A stretch of DNA of 55,271 nucleotides, from positions 1-55,271 of the forward strand of contig JAPLJH010000059.1 of NCBI GenBank assembly GCA_026388695.1. Reading direction: 5' to 3'. Under the pieces are notes generated by a model. The model had not been told where the DNA came from, did no database searches, and was given only the letters and a program-made list of their open reading frames with translations. The position numbers and the translations under genes are program-made. Below are positions 41,122-49,698 of this stretch, piece after piece; position 1 is the stretch's first letter; each line of letters opens with the position of its first letter. This DNA is from Deltaproteobacteria bacterium (GTDB taxonomy: Bacteria > Desulfobacterota > Desulfobulbia > Desulfobulbales > Desulfurivibrionaceae).

Positions 41122-42960
41122 TTACACGACCACCAGATGATCCATGATATATTCTTTCCGCTCGGGCGTGTTCTTGCCCATGTAAAAGGAGAGCAGCTTG
41201 GGCACCTCGCTCAAGGTATCAATATTCACCTGTTGCAGCCGCATGTCCTCACCGATGAACTGCTTGAATTCCTTGGGGGAGATCTCGCCCAACCCCTTGA
41301 AACGGGTAATCTCCACCGCCTTCTTGCCCTTGCCGCCCAGCTTCTTTTCCGCCGCCTGCCGCTCCTTTTCCGAATAGCAGTAGATGGTCTCCTCCTTGGT
41401 CCGCACCCGAAAGATCGGGGTCTCAAGGATGTAGACATGGCCGCGCTTAACCAGGGATTCGAAAAAGTGCAGAAAATAGGTGAGCAACAGGTTGCGGATA
41501 TGCAACCCGTCCACATCGGCATCCGTGGCCATGATCACCTTGTCGTAACGGAGAGCATCCACCGAATCCTCGATATCAAGAGCCCGCATCATGTTGTACA
41601 TCTCGTCGTTCTTGTAGAGCAAGGTCAGGGGCTGGCCGTAGACATTCATCGGCTTGCCCTTGAGGGAAAACACCGCCTGGGTCATGGGGTCGCGGGAGCT
41701 GACGATGGAGCCGGAGGCGGACTGGCCCTCGGTGAGAAAGAGCATGTTGTGGCGGTCCGGGCCCGAGGGCTTTTCCGCGCTGGGATGGTACTTGCAATCC
41801 TTGAGCTGGGGGATTTTCAGCGCCACCTTCTTGGCCTTGGCCTTGGCCTCCTTGCGCACATGCTGGAGTTCCTTGCGGATCTTGGCGCTCTGCTGGATCT
41901 TGTCGATAATGATCTCGGCCAGCTCGGTGTTCTTGTAGAAGAAATCGCAGACAAAGTCCTTGACCTTATTAACGATATCTCCCCGGACATCGGTGTTCCC
42001 AAGCTTATTCTTGGTCTGGGACTCGAAGATCGGGTCTTTCACCTTGACGGCGATGGCCCCCACCACCCCTTCCCGCACATCCTCGCCGGAAAACTTCTTA
42101 CCGGAGAAATCGTTGATCCCCTTGAGAATCCCCTCGCGGAAGGCGGAAAGATGGGTGCCGCCCTCGTTGGTATAGGTGCCGTTGACAAAGGAGAAATAGG
42201 TCTCGCCGTACCCTTCCGTGTGGGAAAAAGCGAATTCCAGGGTGGCGTCCTTGGCGTGTATCGGCGCGTAGAGCTGGGTGTCGGCGATCTCCTTGTCCAG
42301 CAGGTCAAGCAGGCCGTTGACCGAATGAAAACACTCGCCTTCATAGTAGATCTTGAGCCCGGCATTGAGGTAGGCATAGCGCCAGAACCGCTTGCGCACG
42401 AACTCCCGCATGTAGTAATAGCCTTCAAAGGCATCGGGGTCCGGGTGAAAAGAGACCAATGTGCCGTTCTTTTCCGTAGTGTCGCCCTGCTCTTCCCCAA
42501 TCAGCTCGCCGTTGACAAAGGTGGCCCGGCCAAACTTGCCGTCCCGGAAGGAGGTTACCTCGAAACGGTCAGACAGGGCGTTGACCGCCTTGGTGCCCAC
42601 CCCGTTCAGCCCCACGGAAAACTGGAACACCTCGGTGTTGTACTTGGCCCCGGTGTTGATCACGCTCACGCACTCAACCAGCTTGCCCAGGGGGATGCCG
42701 CGGCCGAAATCACGCACCTTGACCACGCCGTCCGCCCCGATATCCACGTTGACCCGCTTGCCCACCCCCATGATGAACTCGTCCACCGCATTGTCCACAA
42801 CCTCTTTGAGGAGGATGTAGATGCCGTCGTCCGGATGGCTCCCGTTGCCGAGCCGGCCGATGTACATGCCGGGCCGAAGACGGATATGCTCCAGGGAACT
42901 GAGGGTCTTGATCTTGCTTTCGTCGTAGACGGCTGCGGAATCGGAACTGGGTACGCTCAT
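41122..42960 (-). CDS. parE: DNA topoisomerase IV subunit B (ParE-type)
   Basis: A 612-residue ATPase subunit. The GHKL ATP-binding domain has KEVVDNAVDEF, DFGRGIPLG and NGVGTKAVNALS. The transducer is followed by the TOPRIM domain with LTEGQSASGS and the metal-binding ATDADVDG, then the C-terminal IGEDMRLQQVNI region. It supplies ATP-driven strand passage with ParC, encoded immediately downstream. There is a divergent promoter region (42961-43182) shared with the peptidase operon. Confidence 0.92.
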   Translation of the reverse strand: MSVPSSDSAAVYDESKIKTLSSLEHIRLRPGMYIGRLGNGSHPDDGIYILLKEVVDNAVDEFIMGVGKRVNVDIGADGVVKVRDFGRGIPLGKLVECVSVINTGAKYNTEVFQFSVGLNGVGTKAVNALSDRFEVTSFRDGKFGRATFVNGELIGEEQGDTTEKNGTLVSFHPDPDAFEGYYYMREFVRKRFWRYAYLNAGLKIYYEGECFHSVNGLLDLLDKEIADTQLYAPIHAKDATLEFAFSHTEGYGETYFSFVNGTYTNEGGTHLSAFREGILKGINDFSGKKFSGEDVREGVVGAIAVKVKDPIFESQTKNKLGNTDVRGDIVNKVKDFVCDFFYKNTELAEIIIDKIQQSAKIRKELQHVRKEAKAKAKKVALKIPQLKDCKYHPSAEKPSGPDRHNMLFLTEGQSASGSIVSSRDPMTQAVFSLKGKPMNVYGQPLTLLYKNDEMYNMMRALDIEDSVDALRYDKVIMATDADVDGLHIRNLLLTYFLHFFESLVKRGHVYILETPIFRVRTKEETIYCYSEKERQAAEKKLGGKGKKAVEITRFKGLGEISPKEFKQFIGEDMRLQQVNIDTLSEVPKLLSFYMGKNTPERKEYIMDHLVVV

Positions 42961-43182
42961 CGGATAATTGGCTGCAAGTTTATGATTTAATGGTCAGATT
43001 AAACAGGGGGAAATTGATTTCCATTTGTATATCGCTCTTTGACTTCTGCCGCAATGATATTTTGCTAGAAGCCCGTCCCACCATGGAACAAAAGGATAAT
43101 GTGTTGAAAAGACGGGTATTCTCAGGTATTGAAATAGGTTCAAGAAAATGGGCACAAAATAATGGACACAGGGAGCACAACC

Positions 43183-44955
43183 ATGAGTACCAACTTAAAC
43201 AAACAGCTCGGCACCACCGAGATTCTCTGGCAGCTTGCCGATCTATACCAAGGCGTTGATGACCCAAAAGTCGAGACCGACATTGTCTGGTGCGAACAAG
43301 AGGCCAAAGCCATCAAGGAGCAATTCGCGTCCAAGGTCGCAAGCCTTACCGCGAGCGAGCTTCTTACCCTGGTCTCGCGCCTGGAAACGCTCGAAACCAT
43401 GATGGGCAGGATTGCCACCTTCGCCTTTCTCAACTTCACCACCAAGATCCAAAACGCCCCGGCAGGCGCATTTCTGCAAAAGATCAAGGAGGCAGGCAGC
43501 CGGATCGGCAGGGAGACGGTGTTCTTTGAGCTGGAATGGAGCAAGGTGGAGGACTCTGCGGCCAACACCCTGTTGGCAGGAGAAACCCTGAGCCATTACC
43601 GTCATTACCTGGAGAGCATGCGGCGCTATGCCAAGCATCTGCTCTCCATGGCCGAGGAAACCCTGCTCATTGAAAAGGCCCCGGTGGGCCGCTCCAGTTG
43701 GACCAACCTCTTTGAAAAGGTCATGGGCCATCTCAAGTTCGGGGAAAAACAGCGCAGCGAAGAGGAGGTCTTGACCGATCTCTACAGCCCTGAGCGCACC
43801 GTCCGCGCCCAGGCTGCCGACGATCTCACCGCAGGGCTCAACAGCCAGCTCCATATCCTGACTCACATCTTTAACACCCTGTTGGCGGAGAAGATGATCG
43901 ACGACCGGCTCCGCAAATACGAATCCTGGGTCAGCTCCATGAATCTGTACAACGAGCTGGAGGACCGGACCGTTTCGGTGCTGGTCGCGGCGGTAACCAG
44001 CCGCTACGACATGGTCCAGCGCTACTATCGCCTGAAAAAGGGCATCCTCGGCCTGGATCAGCTCTGCGACTATGACCGCTACGCCCCCCTGCCCCACCTG
44101 CCCACGGCCCTGGTGGACTGGGACACCTGCAAGGAGATGGTCCTTACCGCCTTCCACGATTTCGCCCCGGAGATGGGGGATATCGCAGGTCTGTTCTTCG
44201 AAAAGCGCTGGATTCACGCCCCGATCCTCGAAGGCAAACGGGGTGGGGCCTTTGCCCACCCCTGCGTGCCCGAGGTGCACCCCTATGTGATGGTGAACTA
44301 CACCGGCAGCCTGCGCGACATCTCCACCGTGGCCCACGAGCTGGGGCACGGGGTGCATCAGTACCTGGCCGCCGCCAACGGCTATTACAACTCCTCCACC
44401 ACCCTGGTCCTGGCCGAGACTGCCTCGGTGTTTGCCGAACTGCTCCTGTTTAAATCCCAGGTCAAGCTCCTGACCGATCCGGAGGAGCGCCGGGCCTTTA
44501 TCTGCCAGAAGCTGGAGTCCATCTTTGCCACGGTGTTCCGCCAGGTCTCCATGAACCGCTTCGAGCACGCGGTGCACAACGCCAGACGGGAGAGCGGCGA
44601 ACTCTCCCCGGAGCAACTGGCCAGCCACTGGCTCACCACCCAGCAGGCCATGTTCGCCGACTCCGTTGATCTCCGTGACGACTACGGAATCTGGTGGTCA
44701 TACATCCCCCATTTCCTCAGTACCCCGGGTTATGTCTATTCCTACGCCTTTGGCGAACTCCTGGTTCTGGCACTCTATAACCTTTACCAGGAAGACGGGG
44801 CAGCCTTTGTGCCCAAATACCTCAAGCTGTTGCGCGCCGGAGGCAGCAAGACCCCGGCTGAGCTGCTCAAGCCCTTTGGCGTCGATCTGGATGATCCGGC
44901 CTTCTGGCTCGGCGGGCTCACCACCATCGACGGAATGCTGAAGATGGTGGAATGA
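43183..44955 (+). CDS. M3-family oligoendopeptidase (PepF-like)
   Basis: A 590-residue zinc metallopeptidase. The HEXXH site is HELGHGVHQYL (H385, E386, H389), and the third zinc ligand lies in the following LAETASVFAELL stretch. The N-terminal helical M3 domain and C-terminal IPHFLSTPGYVYSYAFGEL are typical of the PepF/oligoendopeptidase clade. It degrades short peptides in the cytoplasm. The ATG at 43183 is seven bases after AGGGAG; an ATG at 43162 is an alternative. It is the first gene of a four-gene operon, with the next start overlapping its stop (ATGA). Confidence 0.92.
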   Translation: MSTNLNKQLGTTEILWQLADLYQGVDDPKVETDIVWCEQEAKAIKEQFASKVASLTASELLTLVSRLETLETMMGRIATFAFLNFTTKIQNAPAGAFLQKIKEAGSRIGRETVFFELEWSKVEDSAANTLLAGETLSHYRHYLESMRRYAKHLLSMAEETLLIEKAPVGRSSWTNLFEKVMGHLKFGEKQRSEEEVLTDLYSPERTVRAQAADDLTAGLNSQLHILTHIFNTLLAEKMIDDRLRKYESWVSSMNLYNELEDRTVSVLVAAVTSRYDMVQRYYRLKKGILGLDQLCDYDRYAPLPHLPTALVDWDTCKEMVLTAFHDFAPEMGDIAGLFFEKRWIHAPILEGKRGGAFAHPCVPEVHPYVMVNYTGSLRDISTVAHELGHGVHQYLAAANGYYNSSTTLVLAETASVFAELLLFKSQVKLLTDPEERRAFICQKLESIFATVFRQVSMNRFEHAVHNARRESGELSPEQLASHWLTTQQAMFADSVDLRDDYGIWWSYIPHFLSTPGYVYSYAFGELLVLALYNLYQEDGAAFVPKYLKLLRAGGSKTPAELLKPFGVDLDDPAFWLGGLTTIDGMLKMVE

Positions 44956-45326
44956 TGACCATGCGTAAGAAATCAGCCACCGGTTCCGGTCTTGTCTACT
45001 CCACAGAGCATGGCCGAACCTGCCCGAGCTGCGCCAAGCCCCTAGCCCAGTGCAGCTGTGGGCAAAAGAAGGCCATCGCAAAAGGCGACGGCATCGTCCG
45101 GGTCTCGCGGGAAACCAAGGGTCGCAGGGGCAGCGGCGTAACCCTTATCACCGGGTTGCCGCTGGCCGAGCTCGAACTTGCCGCCCTGGCCAAGCAGCTC
45201 AAGCAGCGCTGCGGCAGCGGCGGCACCGTCAAAAATGAGATTATCGAGGTTCAGGGCGACCAACGGGATGTGGTGCTCGCGGAGCTCATCCGCCTTGGCT
45301 ACCAGGCAAAAAAGGCCGGCGGCTGA
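44952..45326 (+). CDS. SUI1/YciH-family translation factor
   Basis: A 124-residue protein with an N-terminal zinc-like Cys cluster (CPSCAKPLAQCSCG) and the SUI1 (eIF1-like) fold: KGRRGSGVTLITGLPL, CGSGGTVKNEIIEVQGDQ and a C-terminal helix. Bacterial YciH proteins bind the small ribosomal subunit and affect start-site fidelity; their exact role is not settled. The start overlaps the peptidase stop and the stop overlaps the next start, so it is translationally coupled on both sides. Confidence 0.9.
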   Translation: MMTMRKKSATGSGLVYSTEHGRTCPSCAKPLAQCSCGQKKAIAKGDGIVRVSRETKGRRGSGVTLITGLPLAELELAALAKQLKQRCGSGGTVKNEIIEVQGDQRDVVLAELIRLGYQAKKAGG

Positions 45327-45607
45327 TGCCGGTTTTTCCCGCCAACCCAACCGGCTGGTTTGTCTATCTGGTCCGCTGCCAGGACACCACCTTCTATTGC
45401 GGGATCGCCAAAGACCTGGCGCGAAGGCTGGAAGAACACAACTCCCCCGACAAAGGGGCGAAATACACCAGAGGGCGGCGACCGGTGGAGCTGGTGTACG
45501 CGGAGCAAGCCGCCTCTCGGGCGCAAGCAACACAGCGGGAAGGCGAGATCAAGAGAATGGCCCGGGCACAAAAAATGGCGCTCATCCAGACCGTCACTGC
45601 CAAATAG
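45326..45607 (+). CDS. GIY-YIG domain protein (UPF0213 type)
   Basis: A 93-residue single-domain protein with the GIY-YIG core WFVYLVRCQDTTFYCGIAKDL, the arginine in LARRLEEHN and LVYAEQAASRAQATQREGEIKRM. Small members of this group are predicted nucleases with unclear function. The start (TGATG) overlaps the stop of the SUI1 gene. It ends 41 bases before the epimerase gene. Confidence 0.88.
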   Translation: MPVFPANPTGWFVYLVRCQDTTFYCGIAKDLARRLEEHNSPDKGAKYTRGRRPVELVYAEQAASRAQATQREGEIKRMARAQKMALIQTVTAK

Positions 45608-45648
45608 GGGTTAAGCCAAGCGCGGAAGGTCTTCCCACGGAGGAATCC

Positions 45649-46563
45649 ATGAACATATTCATCGCAGGCGGCACCGGTTTTATCGGCCAGGCTCTCATTA
45701 AAAAATTTCTCCTGACAGGCCATGCCGTAACCGCGTTAGCCAGAAACCCGGACAAACTCAGCGATTTCTCTGCACAAATCCGCCTGGTTCCCGGCTCACC
45801 GCTTATCCCCGGCCCCTGGCAACAGGAACTGGCCAACCATGAGGTGATCATCAACCTCACCGGAGCAAGTATCTTCACCCGTTGGACACCAGCGGCCAAA
45901 GAGATGATCCGGCACACCCGGATTACGGCGACCAGAAACATTGTCGAAGCCATCCCCGCCAAAGGCCCCTCCCCCGTCACCCTGATCAATGCCAGCGCCT
46001 CCGGGTTCTATGGTTTTTGCCAGGATGAGGAAAAATACGAGACAGACCTGCCCGGCGCGGATTTTCTGGCCTCGGTCTGTCAGGCTTGGGAAAAAGAAGC
46101 ATTACAGGCCCAGGGCAAAGCCAGGGTTCTCCTGATGCGGACCGGGGTAGTGCTGGGCAAAAACGGCGGAGCGCTGGCCGCCATGCTGCCCGCTTTCCGC
46201 CTCGGGCTCGGGGGAAGACTTGGGCCTGGCCAACAATGGTTCCCCTGGATTCACCTCGACGATCTGACCAGCGCCATCATTTTTATCATGGAAAACACAG
46301 AGATTCACGGCCCGGTTAACCTGAGCGCCCCCAAGCCTCTCCGCAACAAGGAGTTTACCAAGTGCCTGGGGCAGATCCTCCACAGGCCGACGTTCCTGAC
46401 GGTGCCGAGGTTCGCGATTCGCCTTGTTTTTGGGGAACTGAGTTCGGTGGTGCTTGAGGGATGCAGGATGATGCCGGGCGTGCTGCTTGAAAACGGTTTC
46501 ACTTTCCGCTTCCCAGAAATCACGCCCGCTGTTGCGGATATTGTTGAAAAAAGCAAGGACTGA
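45649..46563 (+). CDS. TIGR01777-family NAD-dependent epimerase/dehydratase-like protein
   Basis: A 304-residue short-chain dehydrogenase/epimerase-fold protein with the NAD-binding MNIFIAGGTGFIGQALIKK motif, NASASGFYG, RTGVVLGKNGGAL and the C-terminal domain (WFPWIHLDDL, LSAPKPLRNKEFTK) that define the YfcH/TIGR01777 group, sometimes linked to cell division. The ATG at 45649 has CGGAGG six bases upstream. A frame open to 45178 runs inside the two preceding genes and is rejected. It is the last gene of the peptidase operon and convergent with the CheX-like gene. Confidence 0.91.
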   Translation: MNIFIAGGTGFIGQALIKKFLLTGHAVTALARNPDKLSDFSAQIRLVPGSPLIPGPWQQELANHEVIINLTGASIFTRWTPAAKEMIRHTRITATRNIVEAIPAKGPSPVTLINASASGFYGFCQDEEKYETDLPGADFLASVCQAWEKEALQAQGKARVLLMRTGVVLGKNGGALAAMLPAFRLGLGGRLGPGQQWFPWIHLDDLTSAIIFIMENTEIHGPVNLSAPKPLRNKEFTKCLGQILHRPTFLTVPRFAIRLVFGELSSVVLEGCRMMPGVLLENGFTFRFPEITPAVADIVEKSKD

Positions 46564-46583
46564 AACAGTTATCGTTGGCCGTT

Positions 46584-47054
46584 TTATTTGTTGGCCAGAT
46601 TAGCCTCCAACACAAAGGTGCCGCAGTCTGTTTCAAAGGGAATAACGATGATCGGCAAATCGGAGAGATGATGAATTTCCACCCCCTTGCCCGTAACCAT
46701 GGTCGGGGTGGCAAGGTTGAAGCTCATACCAAGCTTACCGAATTCCGCCTTGGCGCCGCCGCAGATCATGTTGGTGATCTCACCCACCGCATCGACAATA
46801 TCATTATCGATCTTGGTCTTGGGCTCTTCCATGAGCATCCTGGCAACGATCTGCAGAATACAGGCCGTCGGAAAACTAATGGTCATGCTGCCTTCAACGG
46901 TTTCAGAGGCCATGCCGATAATGCCGGTCACATCGCCATGGGTTCCCATGCCTTCCTTGAGATGCGGCTTCAGCCCGGTCAGTTTGGTGTGGGCCATGGT
47001 CTCCAGAACATTTCTGGTGGCATGCACGAAAGGATTCAGATATTCAGCCTTCAT
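46584..47054 (-). CDS. CheX-like chemotaxis phosphatase
   Basis: A 156-residue protein with the CheC/CheX/FliY family helix DAVGEITNMICGGAKAEFGKLG, whose E and N residues form the phosphatase centre in CheX, and the GVEIHHLSDLPIIVIPF strand. CheX dephosphorylates CheY-P. It is a solitary gene, convergent with the epimerase gene and divergent from nothing clear; a 232-base spacer precedes it. A CheY-like protein is encoded at 59-457, far away; interaction between them is possible but not shown. Confidence 0.87.
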   Translation of the reverse strand: MKAEYLNPFVHATRNVLETMAHTKLTGLKPHLKEGMGTHGDVTGIIGMASETVEGSMTISFPTACILQIVARMLMEEPKTKIDNDIVDAVGEITNMICGGAKAEFGKLGMSFNLATPTMVTGKGVEIHHLSDLPIIVIPFETDCGTFVLEANLANK

Positions 47055-47286
47055 AATTCCCCTATCACTCGTTCAGACATCCGGCCCAAAAAACCGGCGC
47101 GTATTTTTCTCACCTGCTAAAAACCCTGATATGCAGGACATCTCTTCAACATCCTACACCAATATTAGGCGTGATCCTAAAAAAAAGTCAAGAAAAACAG
47201 AAGGCTTTTCGGGAGGTTGCAGAATCATGCCAAAACAACCGCGCCCCCCGGGCTCAGGATTGCGCTTCCCATCAGGAGATTATAAC

Positions 47287-49608
47287 TTATCGCGGCGCTT
47301 TTCCCATTGCCTCAAGCCGTGTTGCCAATTCAACCAAATCAGCGGTTGGCAGCTGACAGCTGAAGTTCTCACAGAGATACACCGTGCTTTTGTTCTCCTG
47401 TTGGGGCAGCTCCGCCAGCATCGGCTGGTATTGTGCAAGAAATTCTTGTCCTGCCCCGCCATCGGCCAGAAGCATGATCTTGCCGGGCAAAAAACGTTTG
47501 CGAATCATGGCGAGCATGATCTCGGTATCTGGTCGGCCAAGCTTGCCGACAACCACGAACTGACGAGGTTTGCTCCCCTGGAACTCGTGGGCCACGAGCA
47601 TCTGCGGCAGGATGGGCGGATAGGCGTTCAGCCGCCCGCCAAAGGCGTCGATGGTCGCCCCGGCTCGCTTGAGCCAGTTTTCATTGCCGGTTATCCAGGC
47701 AAGCCGGAGAAGATTGAGGGCGCTCACCGAATTACCCGTGGGTTCGGCCCCGTCATAATCGGCCTTGAGGCGGACCAACACAGACCGGTCGGTGCCTGAG
47801 GTTTCAAAAAATCCGCCTTGGGCCTCGTCGGCAAACAGGACAATCTGCCTTTCCGTCAAGGTCATGGCCAGTTGCAGCCAAGCGATGTCAAAGGAGGCTT
47901 CATAGAGGTCGAGTAGGCCGTTGACCAAAAAGGCATAGTCGTCAAGCTGCCCGGCAAGCCCGGCCGCCTGATCCCGATAGCGGCGGAAAAGCGTGCCGGA
48001 AGCAGGATCATACAGCCTAGCCCGGATAAAACCAGCGGCCCGTTCGGCTGCGACAAGGTAGCGCTTCTCACCCAGCACCTGGGCCGCACGGGCAAGGGCG
48101 CTGATCATGTGGCCATTCCAGGAGGTGATGATTTTGTCGTCAAGATGCGGCCTGGGCCTTTGCTCCCGCACCGCCTGGAGCTTCTGCCGAGAGCGTTCGA
48201 GCAGCCGGGATAGCTCTTCCTCGGGGATGCGGAACCGGGCAGCGGTCTCGGCCATGGGGTGGGCAACATAGAGGATGTTTTTCCCGGCAAACTCCTCCTG
48301 GGGGTCGGCAAGGGCATTGCCTGCCTCCAAAACGCCGTAATGGAAAGAAAAGATCTCCCCGTGCTCCTTGCCGAGGATGGCGACAATCTCCTCGCTGGTC
48401 CAGAGATAAAACAGGCCTTCGCCATGCACCTCGGGTTTTCCTACCTGGACGCTGTCGGCATCCTCCGCCGAATAAAAACCCCCTTCCGGGCTGGTCATAT
48501 CCCGCAGGACATAATCGAGAATATCCTGGGCAACATTGGCGTAAAATGGGTCCTGCCCCAACTGGAAGGCTTCGAGATAATTGACCGCCAGTTGGGCCTG
48601 GTCGTAGAGCATCTTTTCAAAATGGGGCACCCTCCATTGTTCATCCACCGAATAGCGATGGAAGCCGCCGCCGAGATGGTCGTACACCCCGCCGGCCGCC
48701 ATTTTACGCAGGGTCACATAGGTCATATTCTGTGCCTGGGCCTCGCCGGTGCGTGCGGCATGACGTAGTAAAAAGTTGAAGAGTACAGGCCGGGGAAACT
48801 TGGGCGCCCGACCAAATCCGCCGAATTCGGCATCGTACTCTGCGGCAATCTGCTTAAAAGCCTTAGCAAAGATATCCGCCTCGATCTTCCCGCCCCCGGA
48901 ATCTGTGGCCTTTTGACGGATATGTCCGGTAATACTGGCCGCAGACTCCGAAATCTTCTCGGGCCGTTTGCCCCAGGCATCATGCACCGCCGCAAGAACC
49001 TCGGCAAAGCCGGGCAGGCCAAGCCGGGCCACAGGCGGAAAATAAGTGCCCCCGTAAAAGGGCTGCAAATCCGGGGTGAGAAACACCGACATGGGCCAAC
49101 CGCCATGCCCGGTCAAAGCTTGCACCGCAGCCATGTATATCTGGTCAAGATCGGGCCGCTCCTCCCGATCCACCTTGATGCAGACAAAATATTCGTTGAG
49201 AAGCCTGGCCACCTCCGGGTCTTCAAAGGATTCATGGGCCATGACATGGCACCAGTGGCAGGTGGAATAGCCGATGGAAAGAAAGATCGGTTTGTTTTCT
49301 TTGCGCGCCAAGGCAAAGGCCTCTTCTCCCCAAGGGAACCAAGCCACGGGATTGAAGGCATGCTGGAGAAGATAGGGGCTTTTCTCGGTTACGAGCCGGT
49401 TGGGCGATTTACCCTGGGCCAGTTGCTGGTCAACAAAGGTCTGGATGGTCGCGGTGGTAGTTGCCATTGATGCCTCCCCTTGCCGGGCAAAAAGCTCCGG
49501 CCTGGAACATGATGCTGACAGAAGGAGCAAACAAACAAGCCCAACCGCTCTTGCACGGTTTCTGGAAATTTTACCCCATCTAGCATAAAAATATCTTTGA
49601 AAGTTCAT
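47287..49608 (-). CDS. DUF255 thioredoxin-domain protein (YyaL/spermatogenesis-associated protein 20 family), exported form
   Basis: A 773-residue protein. An N-terminal thioredoxin-like DUF255 domain has [16 protein letters not shown] and the CHWC site (C117, C120) in [18 protein letters not shown], then the [16 protein letters not shown] and YFPP motifs. A long (alpha/alpha)-barrel follows ([31 protein letters not shown]). Family members are usually without a signal; here the first 35 residues hold a hydrophobic core and a possible lipobox-like SASC (C34), suggesting export. The ATG at 49608 is chosen; a frame to 49677 adds sequence without support. Catalytic role unknown. Confidence 0.87.
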   Translation of the reverse strand: MNFQRYFYARWGKISRNRARAVGLVCLLLLSASCSRPELFARQGEASMATTTATIQTFVDQQLAQGKSPNRLVTEKSPYLLQHAFNPVAWFPWGEEAFALARKENKPIFLSIGYSTCHWCHVMAHESFEDPEVARLLNEYFVCIKVDREERPDLDQIYMAAVQALTGHGGWPMSVFLTPDLQPFYGGTYFPPVARLGLPGFAEVLAAVHDAWGKRPEKISESAASITGHIRQKATDSGGGKIEADIFAKAFKQIAAEYDAEFGGFGRAPKFPRPVLFNFLLRHAARTGEAQAQNMTYVTLRKMAAGGVYDHLGGGFHRYSVDEQWRVPHFEKMLYDQAQLAVNYLEAFQLGQDPFYANVAQDILDYVLRDMTSPEGGFYSAEDADSVQVGKPEVHGEGLFYLWTSEEIVAILGKEHGEIFSFHYGVLEAGNALADPQEEFAGKNILYVAHPMAETAARFRIPEEELSRLLERSRQKLQAVREQRPRPHLDDKIITSWNGHMISALARAAQVLGEKRYLVAAERAAGFIRARLYDPASGTLFRRYRDQAAGLAGQLDDYAFLVNGLLDLYEASFDIAWLQLAMTLTERQIVLFADEAQGGFFETSGTDRSVLVRLKADYDGAEPTGNSVSALNLLRLAWITGNENWLKRAGATIDAFGGRLNAYPPILPQMLVAHEFQGSKPRQFVVVGKLGRPDTEIMLAMIRKRFLPGKIMLLADGGAGQEFLAQYQPMLAELPQQENKSTVYLCENFSCQLPTADLVELATRLEAMGKAPR

Positions 49609-49698
49609 CGTGCCGCTGAAGATGGCTAAGCAAAAAGTTCGATATGCAAGGCCCGGTGTGCTTTCGGAGTTTCGCATGCTCGCTTACCTGCGACGCCA

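Noticed and set aside
41137..42990. Plus-strand frame of 617 residues opposite parE
   Set aside because: It is the antisense shadow of a clear ParE gene. Its translation has no family motifs and is caused by GC-rich codon structure.
43243..44628. Minus-strand frame of 461 residues opposite the M3 peptidase
   Set aside because: Shadow of a gene with an intact HELGH site; the antisense product is low-complexity Gly/His/Val-rich with no ribosome-binding site.
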